A stretch of DNA of 64,000 bases from Pseudomonas sp. G2-4. GTDB lineage: Bacteria; Pseudomonadota; Gammaproteobacteria; Pseudomonadales; Pseudomonadaceae. The DNA is taken from positions 5,140,501 through 5,204,500 of the forward strand of contig NZ_CP125957.1 of the NCBI RefSeq assembly GCF_030064125.1, read 5' to 3'. Of this stretch, positions 20,336-31,887 are shown one piece after another. Positions within the stretch are counted from its first letter, which is position 1. Each line of letters begins with the position of its first letter. Below the pieces are notes generated by a model. The model saw only the letters and a list, made by a program, of their open reading frames with translations. It made no database searches and was not told where the DNA came from. Both the position numbers and the translations under genes were made by a program.

Positions 20336-21178
20336 TTATTGCGCCACCCCTTCCTGAACCACTCGAATCACTCGCTGGGGAAACGGAATATCAATACCCG
20401 CGTCTTTCAAACGATCCCGAGCCTGTTCATTGAACATGAACATCACGTTCCAATAATCCGCCGTCTTCACCCATACCCGCAACGACACCGTGATGGAACT
20501 GTCGCCCAAGGTGGAAATCACCGCTTCAGGCGCGGGCTCGGCCAGTACACGCTCGTCCTTTGCCAACTCCAGCAACACTTCCCGGGCCTTTTGCAGATCG
20601 GCCTGGTAATCCACACCCACATCGAACACCACCTTGCGGGTCGGCTGGCGATTGGTGTTGGTGATGATGCCGTTCGACAGGTTGCCGTTGGGCACGATGA
20701 CGGTTTTGTTGTCACCGGTGCGAATCACCGTGTGGAAGATCTGGATGCTGTCGACCGTACCGGCCACGCCCTGGGCTTCGATCCAGTCGCCGATGCGGAA
20801 CGGACGGAACAACAGAATCAGCACGCCGCCGGCGAAGTTCGCCAGGCTGCCCTGCAACGCCAGGCCGATCGCCAAGCCTGCCGCACCAATGGCGGCGACG
20901 AATGAGGTGGTTTCCACACCGATCATCGACGCGACGCTGACGATCAGCAATATTTTCAGGATGATGTTCGCCAGGGTACTGATAAACCCCTGCAACGCCA
21001 GGTCGGCGTTACGCAGGGCCAGCAAAGCACCCAGTTTTTGCGTGACCATGTTGATCAGCCACCAGCCGATGGCCAGGGTGATGATCGCCAGCAGCACCCG
21101 GCTGCCGTATTCCATGATCATGGGGATCCAGGTCTGGGAAGCCTTGACCAGGTTGTCCACTTCAGCGTTCAAATCCAT
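20336..21178 (-). CDS. Small-conductance mechanosensitive channel (MscS)
   Basis: A 280-residue MscS-type channel that opens on membrane tension during osmotic downshock. Three N-terminal transmembrane helices (residues ~25-120) are present. The pore helix has GAAGLAIGLALQGSLANFAG, then the beta domain begins at FRPFRIGDWIE. Length matches the E. coli MscS class. I start at MDLNAEVDNL (21178). Confidence 0.93.
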   Translation of the reverse strand: MDLNAEVDNLVKASQTWIPMIMEYGSRVLLAIITLAIGWWLINMVTQKLGALLALRNADLALQGFISTLANIILKILLIVSVASMIGVETTSFVAAIGAAGLAIGLALQGSLANFAGGVLILLFRPFRIGDWIEAQGVAGTVDSIQIFHTVIRTGDNKTVIVPNGNLSNGIITNTNRQPTRKVVFDVGVDYQADLQKAREVLLELAKDERVLAEPAPEAVISTLGDSSITVSLRVWVKTADYWNVMFMFNEQARDRLKDAGIDIPFPQRVIRVVQEGVAQ

Positions 21179-21226
21179 CGTTCTTTCCTTATTGCTGTTG
21201 CCACTAAAAGACCTGCAGAGGCACAT

Positions 21227-21317
21227 TGTGGCGAGGGAGCTTGCTCCCGCTGGCTGCGTAGCAGCCCCTTATAGGTGGGCGCTTCGCACCCAAGCGGGAG
21301 CAAGCTCCCTCGCCACA
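21227..21317. repeat. REP family B, inverted pair
   Basis: GTGGCGAGGGAGCTTGCTCC and its reverse complement ~45 bases apart, between the MscS gene and yajQ. Confidence 0.88.
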
Positions 21318-21339
21318 GGATCTCCATACAACTGAAGTA

Positions 21340-21819
21340 TCAGTCGCGGAAGTTATTGAACTGCAGCGGCATGCCGAATTCCTTGCCGCGAAGTGCCGCG
21401 ATGGCTTCCTGCAAGTCGTCACGCTTCTTGCCGGTGACACGCACCTGCTCGCCTTGGATCGCCGCTTGTACCTTGAGCTTGGCGTCCTTGATATGAGCGA
21501 CGATTTTCTTCGCCAGTTCCTTGTCGATGCCTTCCTTGAGCACGGCTTCCTGCTTCATCAGCTTGCCCGAGGCATAGGCGTCCTTGACCTCGAGGCACTG
21601 CACGTCGATCTTGCGCTTGACCAGGGCCAGCTTGAGGATTTCGATCATCGCCTCGAGCTGGAACTCGGCCTCGGCGGTCAGGTTGACGGTCAGCTCCTTG
21701 AACTCGAAACTGCCCTTGCCCTTGAGGTCATAACGACGGTCGAGTTCCTTGACGGCGTTTTCAACGGCGTTGGTGACTTCGTGTTTGTCCAGTTCGGATA
21801 CCACGTCGAATGACGGCAT
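21340..21819 (-). CDS. yajQ: YajQ-family nucleotide-binding protein
   Basis: A 159-residue YajQ protein ([19 protein letters not shown], ending FNNFRD). In Xanthomonas and Pseudomonas the family binds cyclic di-GMP and partners with transcription factors. Two RNP-like ferredoxin folds make up the protein. Its leader is unusual: the Shine-Dalgarno follows an intrinsic-terminator-like hairpin directly (see separate entry). Confidence 0.95.
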   Translation of the reverse strand: MPSFDVVSELDKHEVTNAVENAVKELDRRYDLKGKGSFEFKELTVNLTAEAEFQLEAMIEILKLALVKRKIDVQCLEVKDAYASGKLMKQEAVLKEGIDKELAKKIVAHIKDAKLKVQAAIQGEQVRVTGKKRDDLQEAIAALRGKEFGMPLQFNNFRD

Positions 21820-21831
21820 GTAGTGTTCTCC

Positions 21832-21863
21832 AAATAAAAAGGCGCGCCAGTAACAAGGCGCGC
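21832..21863 (-). promoter_or_regulatory. Terminator-like hairpin in the yajQ leader
   Basis: On the minus strand a 7-bp GC stem (GCGCGCC / GGCGCGC, 8-base loop) is followed immediately by TTTTTATTT, then GGAG and the yajQ ATG. A perfect -10 box (TATAAT) lies upstream at 21891-21896, so a transcript starting near 21884 would include this hairpin before the ribosome site. That geometry fits attenuation or an RNA switch; a leftover terminator is the alternative. Confidence 0.55.
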
Positions 21864-21880
21864 GCTTGGCTTGTGGTTAA

Positions 21881-22879
<999 letters not shown>

Positions 22880-22925
22880 GCAGCGGCTACGCTGGCCCTC
22901 GTATCCCTTTTTAGCGACGAGTCTG

Positions 22926-24962
22926 ATGCCATTGCGCCAGCGCCTTGAAAACCTCCCGGTCGGCCAGAAACTGCTGGCGGCCCTGTTGGTGTTGTTGACC
23001 ACTGTCCTGTTGGTGGCCAACCTGACCTTTATCAGCGCCGCCTATTACATTTCCCAGGAAAGCATGGCGCCCCAGGCCCTGCAGACCATCGGCCGGCTGA
23101 TAGCCAATCCGAGCCTGATCGCCGACGCACTGCAATCGCCACAAAGTGCCAAACGCCTGCTCGATGAACTCAACAGCTATGCGCCGCTACGGGCGGCGGC
23201 ACTGTATGACGGCCAGGGTGAGCGCCTGGCGCAACTGCAACATGCCGAAAAACTCAAGCTTCCAGACCATTATCGCCATATGCAGGCCTGGCAGGCCGGT
23301 GAATTCCGCAGCAACCAGGTCATCACCCTGCCCCGTCCCGGCACGGAACCGGGCCACCTGCTGCTGGTGGCCAGCAGCGAACTGCCAACGGCGTTCTACA
23401 CCGGCACCCTGACCGCCAGCCTGGGCATCCTGATTTTCAGCGTGTTGCTGTGGCTGATCATTGCCCAGCAGATCAAACGCCTGATCACCCAGCCGATCCA
23501 TCAGCTCGAAGAACTGTCACGCCAGGTGACCCGCGAAGAGAACTATTCCCTGCGCGCCGCCCGTGGCAACCACGACGAGATCGGCAGCCTGGCCGAAGCG
23601 TTCAACACCATGCTGTCGCGGATCGAAGCCCGCGAGCAACAGCTCAAGCGTGCCCGGGACGACTCCCAGGCCGCCTATGACCAAGCCCAGGGCCTGGCCG
23701 AAGAAACCCGCCACACCAACCGCAAGCTGGAGCTGGAGGTCCAGGTGCGCAGCAAGATCGAGAAAAAACTCACCGGTTTCCAGAACTACCTCAACAGCAT
23801 CATCGACTCCATGCCCTCGGCGCTGATCGCCCTCGACGAGCAGCTCTACGTCACCCAATGGAACCAGGAGGCCAGCGCGCTCTCCGGTACGCGGCTGGAC
23901 GAGGCGCTGAACCAGCCGATCTTCCTCGCCTTCGAACCGCTCAAGCCCTACCTGCCGCAGCTCAAGCAAACGGTCGAGCAGCACACGGTGGCCAAGATCG
24001 AGCGCGTCACCTGGACCAAGGACGATGAGGCCCGGCACTACGCCCTCACCTTCTACCCGCTGATGGGCGGCGCCGGGCGCGGGGTGGTGATCCGCATCGA
24101 TGACATCACCCAGCGCCTGTCGCTGGAGGAAATGATGGTGCAATCGGAAAAAATGCTCTCGGTCGGCGGCCTCGCGGCAGGCATGGCCCATGAGATCAAC
24201 AACCCGCTGGGGGCCATCCTGCACAACGTGCAGAACATCCGCCGACGCCTGTCGCCGGAATTGCCCAAGAACCTCGAACAGGCCGAGCAACTGGGGATCG
24301 AGTTGCCGGTGGTCAATCGTTACCTGCAGAGCCGGGAGATCCCGCAGTTGCTCGACGGCATCCAGCAGGCTGGCGCGCGGGCGGCGAAAATCGTCACCCA
24401 CATGCTCAGCTTCAGCCGTCGCAGCACACGGCAGATGGCACCGTGCGACCTGCCGGCACTGATCGACCAGGCGGTGGAAATCGCCGGCAACGACTTCGAC
24501 CTGGCAATCGGTTTCGACTTCAAGGGCCAGGCCATCACCCGTCAGTTCGACCCGAGCCTGGGCCCGGTGCCCGGCACGGCCAACGAACTCGAACAGGTGC
24601 TACTCAACCTGCTGAAAAACGCGGCCCAGGCGATCCACCAACGCCAGGACGACAGCGAACCCGGGCGCATTATCCTGCGCACGCGCTTGAATCCACCGTG
24701 GGCGGAAATCCAGGTCGAGGACAACGGCATCGGCATGAGCGAGAACGTACGCAAGCGGACCTTCGAGCCGTTTTTCACCACCAAGGAGATCGGCCAGGGC
24801 ACAGGCCTCGGGCTGTCGGTGTCGTATTTCATCATCACCAATAACCACAAGGGCCAGATGGAAGTGCAGTCGGCACCGGGCCAGGGCACCTGCTTTACCT
24901 TGCGCCTGCCCCTGGCGGGCACTTCGATGGTGGCCCAGGAACACAAGCAACTGGAGCGTTGA
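22926..24962 (+). CDS. Orphan sensor histidine kinase (HAMP-PAS-HisKA)
   Basis: A 678-residue membrane kinase. Transmembrane helix 1 is at ~15-38, a ~115-residue periplasmic domain follows, and helix 2 is at ~160-185. A HAMP linker, a coiled coil (~230-290) and a PAS domain (~295-400) precede the dimerisation/phosphoacceptor site GMAHEINNPL (His422). The ATPase domain has NLLKNAAQAI, DNGIGM and GTGLGLSVS. No response regulator is adjacent. By gene order it corresponds to P. aeruginosa PA4398, reported to affect swarming and biofilm formation. I start at MPLRQRLENLPVG. Confidence 0.92.
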   Translation: MPLRQRLENLPVGQKLLAALLVLLTTVLLVANLTFISAAYYISQESMAPQALQTIGRLIANPSLIADALQSPQSAKRLLDELNSYAPLRAAALYDGQGERLAQLQHAEKLKLPDHYRHMQAWQAGEFRSNQVITLPRPGTEPGHLLLVASSELPTAFYTGTLTASLGILIFSVLLWLIIAQQIKRLITQPIHQLEELSRQVTREENYSLRAARGNHDEIGSLAEAFNTMLSRIEAREQQLKRARDDSQAAYDQAQGLAEETRHTNRKLELEVQVRSKIEKKLTGFQNYLNSIIDSMPSALIALDEQLYVTQWNQEASALSGTRLDEALNQPIFLAFEPLKPYLPQLKQTVEQHTVAKIERVTWTKDDEARHYALTFYPLMGGAGRGVVIRIDDITQRLSLEEMMVQSEKMLSVGGLAAGMAHEINNPLGAILHNVQNIRRRLSPELPKNLEQAEQLGIELPVVNRYLQSREIPQLLDGIQQAGARAAKIVTHMLSFSRRSTRQMAPCDLPALIDQAVEIAGNDFDLAIGFDFKGQAITRQFDPSLGPVPGTANELEQVLLNLLKNAAQAIHQRQDDSEPGRIILRTRLNPPWAEIQVEDNGIGMSENVRKRTFEPFFTTKEIGQGTGLGLSVSYFIITNNHKGQMEVQSAPGQGTCFTLRLPLAGTSMVAQEHKQLER

Positions 24963-24964
24963 AC

Positions 24965-25546
24965 ATGGGTTTTCGCCTGTCGAAAATTTACACCCGCACC
25001 GGCGACAAAGGTGAAACCGGGCTAGGCGATGGTCGTCGCGTGGCGAAGGACCACCCGCGGGTCGAGGCGATTGGCGAGGTGGATACACTGAACAGTCAGC
25101 TGGGATTGTTGCTGGCCGGCCTCGCGGTCGAATCAGCTCAGTATCCGGCATTGAAGGAGATCAGCGATGTGTTGGCGCCGTGTCAGCATCGGCTGTTCGA
25201 CCTGGGCGGGGAACTGGCGATGCCGGCTTATCAAGCGCTGACCGTCGCGGAAGTCGAACGACTGGAAGCCGCGATCGATGTGTGGAACGAGGAAGTGGGG
25301 CCGCTGGAGAACTTCATCCTGCCCGGTGGCTCGCCCCTGATTGCCCAGGCCCACGTCTGCCGCAGCCTCGCCCGCGGGGCCGAGCGGCGTTGCCAACAGT
25401 TGAACGCGGTGGAACCCCTGGAAGGCCCGGGACTGGCCTACATCAATCGCTTGTCGGACCTGCTGTTCGTGGCGGCGCGGGTCATTGCCCGGCGACAAGG
25501 GGTGGCGGAGGTGCTTTGGGAGGCGGCGGCCAAGCCCGGGGGTTGA
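24965..25546 (+). CDS. Cob(I)alamin adenosyltransferase, PduO type
   Basis: A 193-residue enzyme transferring the adenosyl group of ATP to cob(I)alamin. The family signature KIYTRTGDKGETGLGDG is at residues ~5-21, and the substrate region has CRSLARGAERR and YINRLSDLLFVAAR. It begins three bases after the kinase stop; I use the ATG at 24965 rather than the TTG two codons earlier. Confidence 0.93.
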   Translation: MGFRLSKIYTRTGDKGETGLGDGRRVAKDHPRVEAIGEVDTLNSQLGLLLAGLAVESAQYPALKEISDVLAPCQHRLFDLGGELAMPAYQALTVAEVERLEAAIDVWNEEVGPLENFILPGGSPLIAQAHVCRSLARGAERRCQQLNAVEPLEGPGLAYINRLSDLLFVAARVIARRQGVAEVLWEAAAKPGG

Positions 25547-25572
25547 TCAGAGAAGTGTATGGCCTGTCAGGC

Positions 25573-25672
25573 CGCTATCGCGAGCAAGCTCGCTCCCACA
25601 GGGATCCGTTTCGTACACAAAGTCTGTGCTCTCTGAAGATCTCCTGTGGGAGCGAGCTTGCTCGCGATGGCG
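25573..25672. repeat. REP family A, inverted pair (reverse...forward)
   Basis: CGCGAGCAAGCTCGCTCCCA followed ~45 bases later by its complement, between the convergent adenosyltransferase and Nudix/ThiE genes. The Nudix gene stop lies just beyond. Confidence 0.9.
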
Positions 25673-25692
25673 TCAGTGGCCGCGGCACAGCA

Positions 25693-26637
25693 TCAAGCCC
25701 CAGGCCAAAACGCCCGAATCCCCGCCACACCCTGCGCCCCGGCCTCCCAGGCTTGTTGCCGTTCGCCAGGCCCTACCCCGCCCAACAGATAAACCGGCCG
25801 GTTGAAGCCCTCGATCAACCGCGTCGCCTCTGCCCAACCCAATGGCTGGGCCTCGGGATGGGTCTGGGTCGGTTGAACAGGCGAAAGCGTCACGAAATCC
25901 ACATCCATCTGCTGCGCCAGGGACAACTCCTCGGCGTTATGGCAGGAGGCCGCCAACCAGCGGTCTTTGCCGAACGGTCGACCGGCCGCCGCATGCTTGC
26001 GCAATTGCGCGGCAGTGATGTGCCAGCCCGCAGAAGGGAAATCCCCCAGCCATTCGAACGGCCCCTTGAGCATCAGTTGGGCCTTGCCGGCGCACAGGCC
26101 CGCCGCATCTACCGCCAGGTCGCGGTATTGCGGGTCGTAGCCATTGGGCGCGCGTAGCTGGAGCAATTTGATCCCGCCAGCGATCGCCTTCTGCATGCCG
26201 CGCAGCAAGGCCGGTGTTTCGAGGCCTTCAGGGGTAATCAGGTACTCGCCCGGCAACCGGGCCGCCGCGACGATCGGCTGATTGGCCGCCGGAAACGCGT
26301 AGTTCGCCAGATCGCGGGCCGCCACCCAGGCCAGCGGTTGTCCTTCGGCGCCATGGGGCTCGCCGGTGAATGCCGAGACTTCCCAGACATCCAGCAACAC
26401 CTGTTTGTCCGGGTAATCGTGGCGCACCTTGATCAACGGCCGGGCGGAGTCGACGACAATGCCCAACTCTTCATGAAGCTCCCGGGCCAGGGCGGTTTCG
26501 ACGGACTCATCCGCCTCGACCTTGCCGCCGGGAAACTCCCAAAGGCCGCCCTGGTGCTGAGTGTCGGCCCGTCGGGCGATCAGGATCTTGCCGGCGGCGT
26601 CACGAATGACCGCCGCCGCTACGTGTACTCGTTTCAC
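25693..26637 (-). CDS. Bifunctional Nudix hydrolase / thiamine-phosphate-synthase-like protein
   Basis: A 314-residue fusion. Residues ~1-130 form a MutT-type Nudix domain, with the box GGKVEADESVETALARELHEELGI, that would hydrolyse oxidised nucleotides such as 8-oxo-dGTP. Residues ~135-314 are a ThiE-like TIM barrel (VTLSPVQPTQTHP, YLLGGVGPG) with unclear activity. This fusion is common in gamma-proteobacteria beside argJ and secA. The start is GTG, preceded by GGAGG. Confidence 0.92.
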   Translation of the reverse strand: MKRVHVAAAVIRDAAGKILIARRADTQHQGGLWEFPGGKVEADESVETALARELHEELGIVVDSARPLIKVRHDYPDKQVLLDVWEVSAFTGEPHGAEGQPLAWVAARDLANYAFPAANQPIVAAARLPGEYLITPEGLETPALLRGMQKAIAGGIKLLQLRAPNGYDPQYRDLAVDAAGLCAGKAQLMLKGPFEWLGDFPSAGWHITAAQLRKHAAAGRPFGKDRWLAASCHNAEELSLAQQMDVDFVTLSPVQPTQTHPEAQPLGWAEATRLIEGFNRPVYLLGGVGPGERQQAWEAGAQGVAGIRAFWPGA

Positions 26638-26669
26638 CGCTCAGTTTCCTCCAGGCCGGCCTGTTCGGT

Positions 26670-27887
26670 TTAAGTCCGATACTCAGCGTTGATCTTGACG
26701 TACTCGTGGGACAGGTCGGTGGTCCAGATGGTTTCGCTGCAATCACCTCTCCCCAACTCGATACGGATGGTGATTTCTTCCTGTTGCATCACCGCCGCGC
26801 CCTGGGCTTCGGTGTAGGTAGCCGCGCGTGCACCTTCGCTCGCAATACAGACTTCACCGAGGAACACGTCGATCTTGCTCACGTCCAGGTCCGGCACGCC
26901 GGCACGGCCGACGGCGGCAAGGATCCGGCCCCAGTTCGGATCGGAGGCGAACAGCGCGGTCTTGATCAGCGGCGAGTGCGCCACGGTGTAGCCGACGTCC
27001 AGGCATTCCTGATGATTGCCACCGCCGTTGACCTGCACAGTCACGAACTTGGTCGCGCCTTCGCCGTCACGGACGATGGCCTGAGCCACTTCCATGCACA
27101 CCTCAAACACAGCCCGCTTCAAAGCCTCGAACAGCGCACCGCTGGCTTCGGTGATTTCCGGCAGGTTGGCCTTGCCGGTGGCGATCAGCATGCAGCAGTC
27201 GTTGGTGGAGGTGTCGCCGTCGATGGTGATGCGGTTGAATGACTTGTTCGCGCCGTCGAGCATCAGGTCTTGCAGCACCTGACGGGACACCTTGGCGTCG
27301 GTGGCGATGTAGCCGAGCATGGTCGCCATGTTCGGGCGGATCATGCCGGCGCCTTTGCTGATACCCGTAACGGTGACGGTCACGCCGTCGTGCTGGAACT
27401 GGCGGCTCGCGCCCTTGGGCAGGGTGTCGGTGGTCATGATGCCGGCGGCGGCGGCGGCCCAGTTGTTTTCCGACAGGTCATCGAGCGCGGCCTGCAGCGC
27501 ACCCTCGATCTTCTCGACCGGCAGCGGTTCGCCAATCACCCCAGTGGAATACGGCAGCACCTGGCTGGCGTCGACACCGGTCAGCTCGGCCAGCTTGGCG
27601 CAGGTACGTTCGGCGGCAGCCAGGCCGGGCGCGCCGGTGCCGGCGTTGGCATTACCGGTGTTGGTCAGCAGATAGCGCACCGGCCCCTGCACACGTTGCT
27701 TGGCCAGGATGACCGGCGCGGCGCAAAAAGCGTTGAGGGTGAACACGCCGGCCACCGTCGAACCTTCGGCGCAACGCATCACCACGACATCCTTGCGCCC
27801 AGGGCGCTTGATGCCCGCCGAGGCAATACCGAGTTCAAAACCGGCAACCGGGTGCAACGTTGGCAACGGACCAAGACCAACAGCCAT
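26670..27887 (-). CDS. argJ: Ornithine acetyltransferase / N-acetylglutamate synthase ArgJ
   Basis: A 405-residue enzyme of arginine synthesis that recycles the acetyl group. It is made as a precursor that self-cleaves before the Thr of the MATML motif (residues ~190-195, preceded by KGAGMIRPN). The C-terminus ends NAEYRT as in the family. AAGGAG lies 7 bases before the ATG at 27887. It lies between secA and the Nudix fusion, in the same direction. Confidence 0.96.
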   Translation of the reverse strand: MAVGLGPLPTLHPVAGFELGIASAGIKRPGRKDVVVMRCAEGSTVAGVFTLNAFCAAPVILAKQRVQGPVRYLLTNTGNANAGTGAPGLAAAERTCAKLAELTGVDASQVLPYSTGVIGEPLPVEKIEGALQAALDDLSENNWAAAAAGIMTTDTLPKGASRQFQHDGVTVTVTGISKGAGMIRPNMATMLGYIATDAKVSRQVLQDLMLDGANKSFNRITIDGDTSTNDCCMLIATGKANLPEITEASGALFEALKRAVFEVCMEVAQAIVRDGEGATKFVTVQVNGGGNHQECLDVGYTVAHSPLIKTALFASDPNWGRILAAVGRAGVPDLDVSKIDVFLGEVCIASEGARAATYTEAQGAAVMQQEEITIRIELGRGDCSETIWTTDLSHEYVKINAEYRT

Positions 27888-28007
27888 GAATGCGCTCCTT
27901 AATAGATGTATATCGGCACCGTCTTTTCGGGACGATGGATCAAATGGCAAAACGCCGCGACGGCTGGGAGCCGGTCGCGGCGCGGGTGGTTCAGCGTTGA
28001 AACGGGG

Positions 28008-30743
28008 TTACTGGATCTGCCCGTGGCAATGCTTGTATTTCTTGCCCGAACCGCAATAACACAGTTCGTTACGGCCCAGCTTCTGCTCGTTGCGCACCGG
28101 CGCGGTGGCCAGGGCGACGTCCACATCGACGCCCTCTTCGGCGACCACTTCCAGACCAGGGGCCTGGGCGTGTTCGAACTGCATGCGCGCGGCCAGGGCT
28201 TCGGCTTCCTGGCGCAGGCGGGCTTCTTCTTCGACCGGGTCTTCGCGACGAACCTGAACGTGGGACAACACACGGATCGAGTCGCGCTTGATCGAATCCA
28301 GCAGCTCGGAGAACAGCGTAAAGGACTCGCGCTTGTACTCCTGCTTCGGGTTCTTCTGGGCGTAACCGCGCAAATGGATACCGTGACGCAGGTGGTCCAT
28401 GGTCGACAGGTGGTCTTTCCACAGGTCGTCCAGGACGCGCAGCACGATTTGCTTCTCGAAGGAGCGCAGCGCTTCGGCGCCGGCCTGATCTTCTTTCTCG
28501 TTATAAGCGGCGATCAGTTCGGCCAGCAGCTTCTCGCGCAGGGTTTCTTCGTACAGGTGGTCGTCTTCGTCGAGCCATTGCTGGATCGGCAAGGCCACGC
28601 CGAAGTCGCTCTGCAAGGCGGCTTCCAGGCCAGCGACATCCCACTGCTCCGGCAGCGATTGCGGCGGAATGTGGGCGCTGACGGTGGCGTTGAGCACGTC
28701 CTGGCGGAAGTCGGCGATGGTTTCGCCAATGTTGTCGGCGGCCAACAAACTGTTACGCATGTGATAGATCACTTTACGTTGTTCGTTGTTGACGTCGTCG
28801 AACTCAAGCAGTTGCTTACGAATATCGAAGTTGCGACCTTCGACCTTGCGCTGGGCCTTCTCGATGGCGTTGGTCACCATGCGGTGCTCGATCGCCTCGC
28901 CCGGCTGCATGCCCAGGGCCTTCATGAAGTTCTTCACCCGGTCAGAGGCGAAGATGCGCATCAGGCTGTCTTCCAGGGACAGGTAGAAGCGGCTGGAACC
29001 GGCGTCGCCCTGGCGACCGGCACGGCCACGCAGTTGGTTGTCGATACGGCGCGATTCGTGACGTTCGGACGCAATCACCTGCAAACCGCCAGACTCGAGC
29101 ACCTGCTGGTGACGCTTCTGCCAATCGGCCTTGATCTGCGCGATCTGCTCGGGGGTCGGGTTCTCCAGGCTGGCGACTTCCACTTCCCAGTTGCCGCCCA
29201 GCAGGATGTCGGTACCACGGCCGGCCATGTTGGTGGCGATGGTCAGCGCACCCGGACGACCGGCCTGGGCGATGATCTCGGCTTCCTTCTCGTGGAACTT
29301 GGCGTTGAGGACCTTGTGCTCGATGCCTTCCTTGTTGAGCAAGGCGGACATGTGCTCGGAGGTCTCGATGGTGGCAGTACCCACCAGGATCGGACGGCCC
29401 TGGGCCATGCACTCCTTGATGTCGGCGATGATCGCCGCGTATTTCTCTTCGGCGGTCAGGAACACCAGGTCGTTGTAGTCTTTACGGGCCAACGGTTTGT
29501 TCGGCGGAATCACCATCACTTGCAGACCGTAGATCTGATGGAATTCGAACGCTTCGGTGTCGGCGGTACCGGTCATGCCGGACAGTTTGTTGTACAGGCG
29601 GAAGTAGTTCTGGAAGGTGGTCGAGGCCAGGGTCTGGCTCTCGGCCTGGATGTTCAGGTTTTCCTTGGCCTCGATGGCCTGGTGCAGGCCTTCGGACAGA
29701 CGACGACCCGGCATGGTACGGCCGGTGTGTTCGTCCACCAGCACGACCTGGCCGTCCTGCACGATGTATTCGACGTTGCGATGGAACAGCTTGTGGGCAC
29801 GCAGGCCGGCATAAACGTGGGTCAACAGGCCCAGGTTGTGGGCCGAGTACAGGCTCTCGCCTTCAGCCAGCAAGCCGACGCGGGTGAGCATTTCCTCGAC
29901 GAACTGGTGACCGGCTTCGTTGAGCTCGACCTGACGGGTCTTCTCGTCAACGGTGTAGTGCCCGGGCTGGGTCACTTCGCCTTCGACTTCCTCGACGTGC
30001 AACGTGAGCTGCGGGATCAGTTTGTTGATCTCGATGTACAGCTTGGAGCTGTCCTCGGCCTGACCGGAAATGATCAGCGGGGTACGGGCTTCATCGATGA
30101 GGATGGAGTCGACTTCGTCGATCACGGCAAAGTTGAGTTCACGCTGGAATTTTTCTTCCATGCTGAACGCCATGTTGTCGCGCAGGTAGTCGAAACCGAA
30201 TTCGTTGTTGGTGCCGTAGGTAATGTCGGAGGCGTAGGCGGCGCGCTTCTCTTCCGGCGGCTGGAACGGCGTGACAACGCCAACAGTCAGGCCGAGGAAT
30301 TCGTAGAGCGGGCGCATCCAGTTGGCGTCGCGGCGGGCGAGGTAGTCGTTGACCGTCACCACGTGCACGCCCTTGCCGGACAGTGCGTTGAGGTAGACGC
30401 CCAGGGTCGCCACGAGGGTCTTGCCCTCACCGGTGCGCATTTCGGCGATCTTACCTTCGTGCAGGGTCATGCCGCCGATCAACTGAACGTCGAAGTGGCG
30501 CATGCCCATGACCCGCTTACCGGCTTCACGAGCGACCGCAAAGGCTTCGGGCAGGAGCTGGTCAAGGGTTTCCCCCTTGGCGATGCGGTCCTTGAATTCG
30601 GCAGTCTTGGCGCGTAACTGATCGTCCGAAAGGGCCACCATTTGCTCTTCGAAGGCATTGACAGTCTGTACCGTCTTGAGCATGCGTTTGACTTCACGCT
30701 CGTTCTTGCTTCCAAAAAGTTTCTTTAACAAAGGCGCAAACAT
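28008..30743 (-). CDS. secA: Preprotein translocase ATPase SecA
   Basis: A 911-residue motor that drives secretory proteins through SecYEG. Walker A is in [12 protein letters not shown] (~residue 103), the DEVDSIL box follows near 210, and helicase motifs such as [10 protein letters not shown] are seen near 510. The C-terminal zinc site [14 protein letters not shown] binds SecB. I start at [15 protein letters not shown] 903-codon open frame on the opposite strand is a by-product of its codon bias. Confidence 0.98.
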   Translation of the reverse strand: MFAPLLKKLFGSKNEREVKRMLKTVQTVNAFEEQMVALSDDQLRAKTAEFKDRIAKGETLDQLLPEAFAVAREAGKRVMGMRHFDVQLIGGMTLHEGKIAEMRTGEGKTLVATLGVYLNALSGKGVHVVTVNDYLARRDANWMRPLYEFLGLTVGVVTPFQPPEEKRAAYASDITYGTNNEFGFDYLRDNMAFSMEEKFQRELNFAVIDEVDSILIDEARTPLIISGQAEDSSKLYIEINKLIPQLTLHVEEVEGEVTQPGHYTVDEKTRQVELNEAGHQFVEEMLTRVGLLAEGESLYSAHNLGLLTHVYAGLRAHKLFHRNVEYIVQDGQVVLVDEHTGRTMPGRRLSEGLHQAIEAKENLNIQAESQTLASTTFQNYFRLYNKLSGMTGTADTEAFEFHQIYGLQVMVIPPNKPLARKDYNDLVFLTAEEKYAAIIADIKECMAQGRPILVGTATIETSEHMSALLNKEGIEHKVLNAKFHEKEAEIIAQAGRPGALTIATNMAGRGTDILLGGNWEVEVASLENPTPEQIAQIKADWQKRHQQVLESGGLQVIASERHESRRIDNQLRGRAGRQGDAGSSRFYLSLEDSLMRIFASDRVKNFMKALGMQPGEAIEHRMVTNAIEKAQRKVEGRNFDIRKQLLEFDDVNNEQRKVIYHMRNSLLAADNIGETIADFRQDVLNATVSAHIPPQSLPEQWDVAGLEAALQSDFGVALPIQQWLDEDDHLYEETLREKLLAELIAAYNEKEDQAGAEALRSFEKQIVLRVLDDLWKDHLSTMDHLRHGIHLRGYAQKNPKQEYKRESFTLFSELLDSIKRDSIRVLSHVQVRREDPVEEEARLRQEAEALAARMQFEHAQAPGLEVVAEEGVDVDVALATAPVRNEQKLGRNELCYCGSGKKYKHCHGQIQ

Positions 30744-31051
30744 ATCGGCAGGATCTTCCACACTAAAGGGATGGAGGGCGGCCCCGTGAGTCGCCCGTGC
30801 AGCCCTCATGGCCGCATGCGAACGAGCATTCTACCCGGAAACGATGGAGAGGAAAGTGGCGTTATTCCACGATGCTGGCACAGCGCTGTGACGGGGCCTC
30901 CCTAAAATAAGGGCTTTTGCGCGAACTTCAACCCACCAGGCGCAGAAGTTACTCTTTTGATTGCGCAGGAAAAAACCGCCGGGCGCCAGGGTCGAGGCGC
31001 GCCCGGCGCTTTCTGCTACCATGGCGCCTCTGTCACTTGCGGTATTCGTTC
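30744..31051. other. Divergent promoter region secA/dciA
   Basis: 308 bases between divergent genes. A GC-rich inverted repeat lies at about 30978-31008 (GCCGGGCGC ... GCGCCCGGC), just before a -10-like TACCAT ahead of dciA. No ORF is convincing. Confidence 0.5.
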
Positions 31052-31507
31052 ATGGCCTTTCGCCCCCTTCCAGCCAAGGCTCCCGCCGTTCTGCTGCGCG
31101 AAGCCAAACCGCTAAAAGCCATCTTCGGCCACGCCAAACGCCTGGGTCATCTGCAGCGCTTGCTGGACAGCCAGTTGCAGCCTGCCGCCCGCGAGCATTG
31201 CCACGTGGCGTCCTGGCGCGAAGGCAGTTTGTTGCTGATCGTCACCGACGGGCATTGGGCCACGCGTTTGCGCTATCAGCAAAAGCGTCTGCTGCGGCAA
31301 CTGCAGGTGTTCGAAGAGTTTGCCAGCCTGACGCGGATTTTGTTCAAGGTGCAGCCGCCTACGGTGCAGGTTGGCGTCAAGGGGCATACCTTGGACCTGT
31401 CTATTGATGCGGCCGCGACTATCCAGGCTACGGCGGATGGTATTAGCGATCCTAATCTGCGGGCGGCGTTGGAGCGGTTGGCGGCGCATGCTCGGCCCAA
31501 GGATTGA
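31052..31507 (+). CDS. dciA: DciA-family replicative helicase loader (DUF721)
   Basis: A 151-residue DUF721/DciA protein, the ancestral loader of the DnaB helicase in bacteria lacking DnaC. The conserved region ASWREGSLLLIVTDGHWATR...RLRYQQKRLLRQL is at residues ~47-85. It is divergent from secA, a position I recall for P. aeruginosa. I start at MAFRPLPAK; the frame is open upstream without support. Confidence 0.85.
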   Translation: MAFRPLPAKAPAVLLREAKPLKAIFGHAKRLGHLQRLLDSQLQPAAREHCHVASWREGSLLLIVTDGHWATRLRYQQKRLLRQLQVFEEFASLTRILFKVQPPTVQVGVKGHTLDLSIDAAATIQATADGISDPNLRAALERLAAHARPKD

Positions 31508-31557
31508 CCTGGGTTTCTTGGTTGGGTGTAGGACCGCTATGGGTGGGGGGTTTGTAG

Positions 31558-31822
31558 TTTGTGTGTATATCCGTTTTTTTTGTAACGGCTACTGACGGTT
31601 CCGCTCTTACAGCGGCTCACTTTTGAGAAGCGCAAAAGTAAGCAAAACGCTACATGCCCCACCACTTGGTGCCTCGCCTAGGCTCGGCATGCCCTCACTC
31701 CGGCATTGCTCCGTGGGCCCGCTGCGAAGGGCCATCCATGGCCCAGCGCAGCTATCCCGGCATCCATGCCGGGATGCCCACTGCGCAATGCCTGCGTTCG
31801 GCCAGCGTGGTTAATGGGGCGC
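31558..31822 (+). repeat. Left arm of giant inverted repeat
   Basis: About 265 bases matching the reverse complement of 32126-32402. Recognisable blocks include TATATCCGTTTTTTT, CTCTTACAGCGGCTCACTTT, the GCCTAGGCTCGGCATGCCC block and GCATTGCGCAGTGGGCA read in reverse. It carries shorter nested palindromes such as CCCGGCATCCATGCCGGG. It holds no plausible gene. Confidence 0.85.
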
Positions 31823-31887
31823 TGAGATCAACGTCCGTCGCGAGGCGGCCTGAGAGCCGACCTGGTTGGGAGTGAACGCGTTCCTCC

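Noticed and set aside
27906..30617. A 903-codon open frame on the plus strand opposite secA
   Set aside because: Composition reflects the reverse complement of GC-rich secA codons; no ribosome site or domain, and secA is certain.
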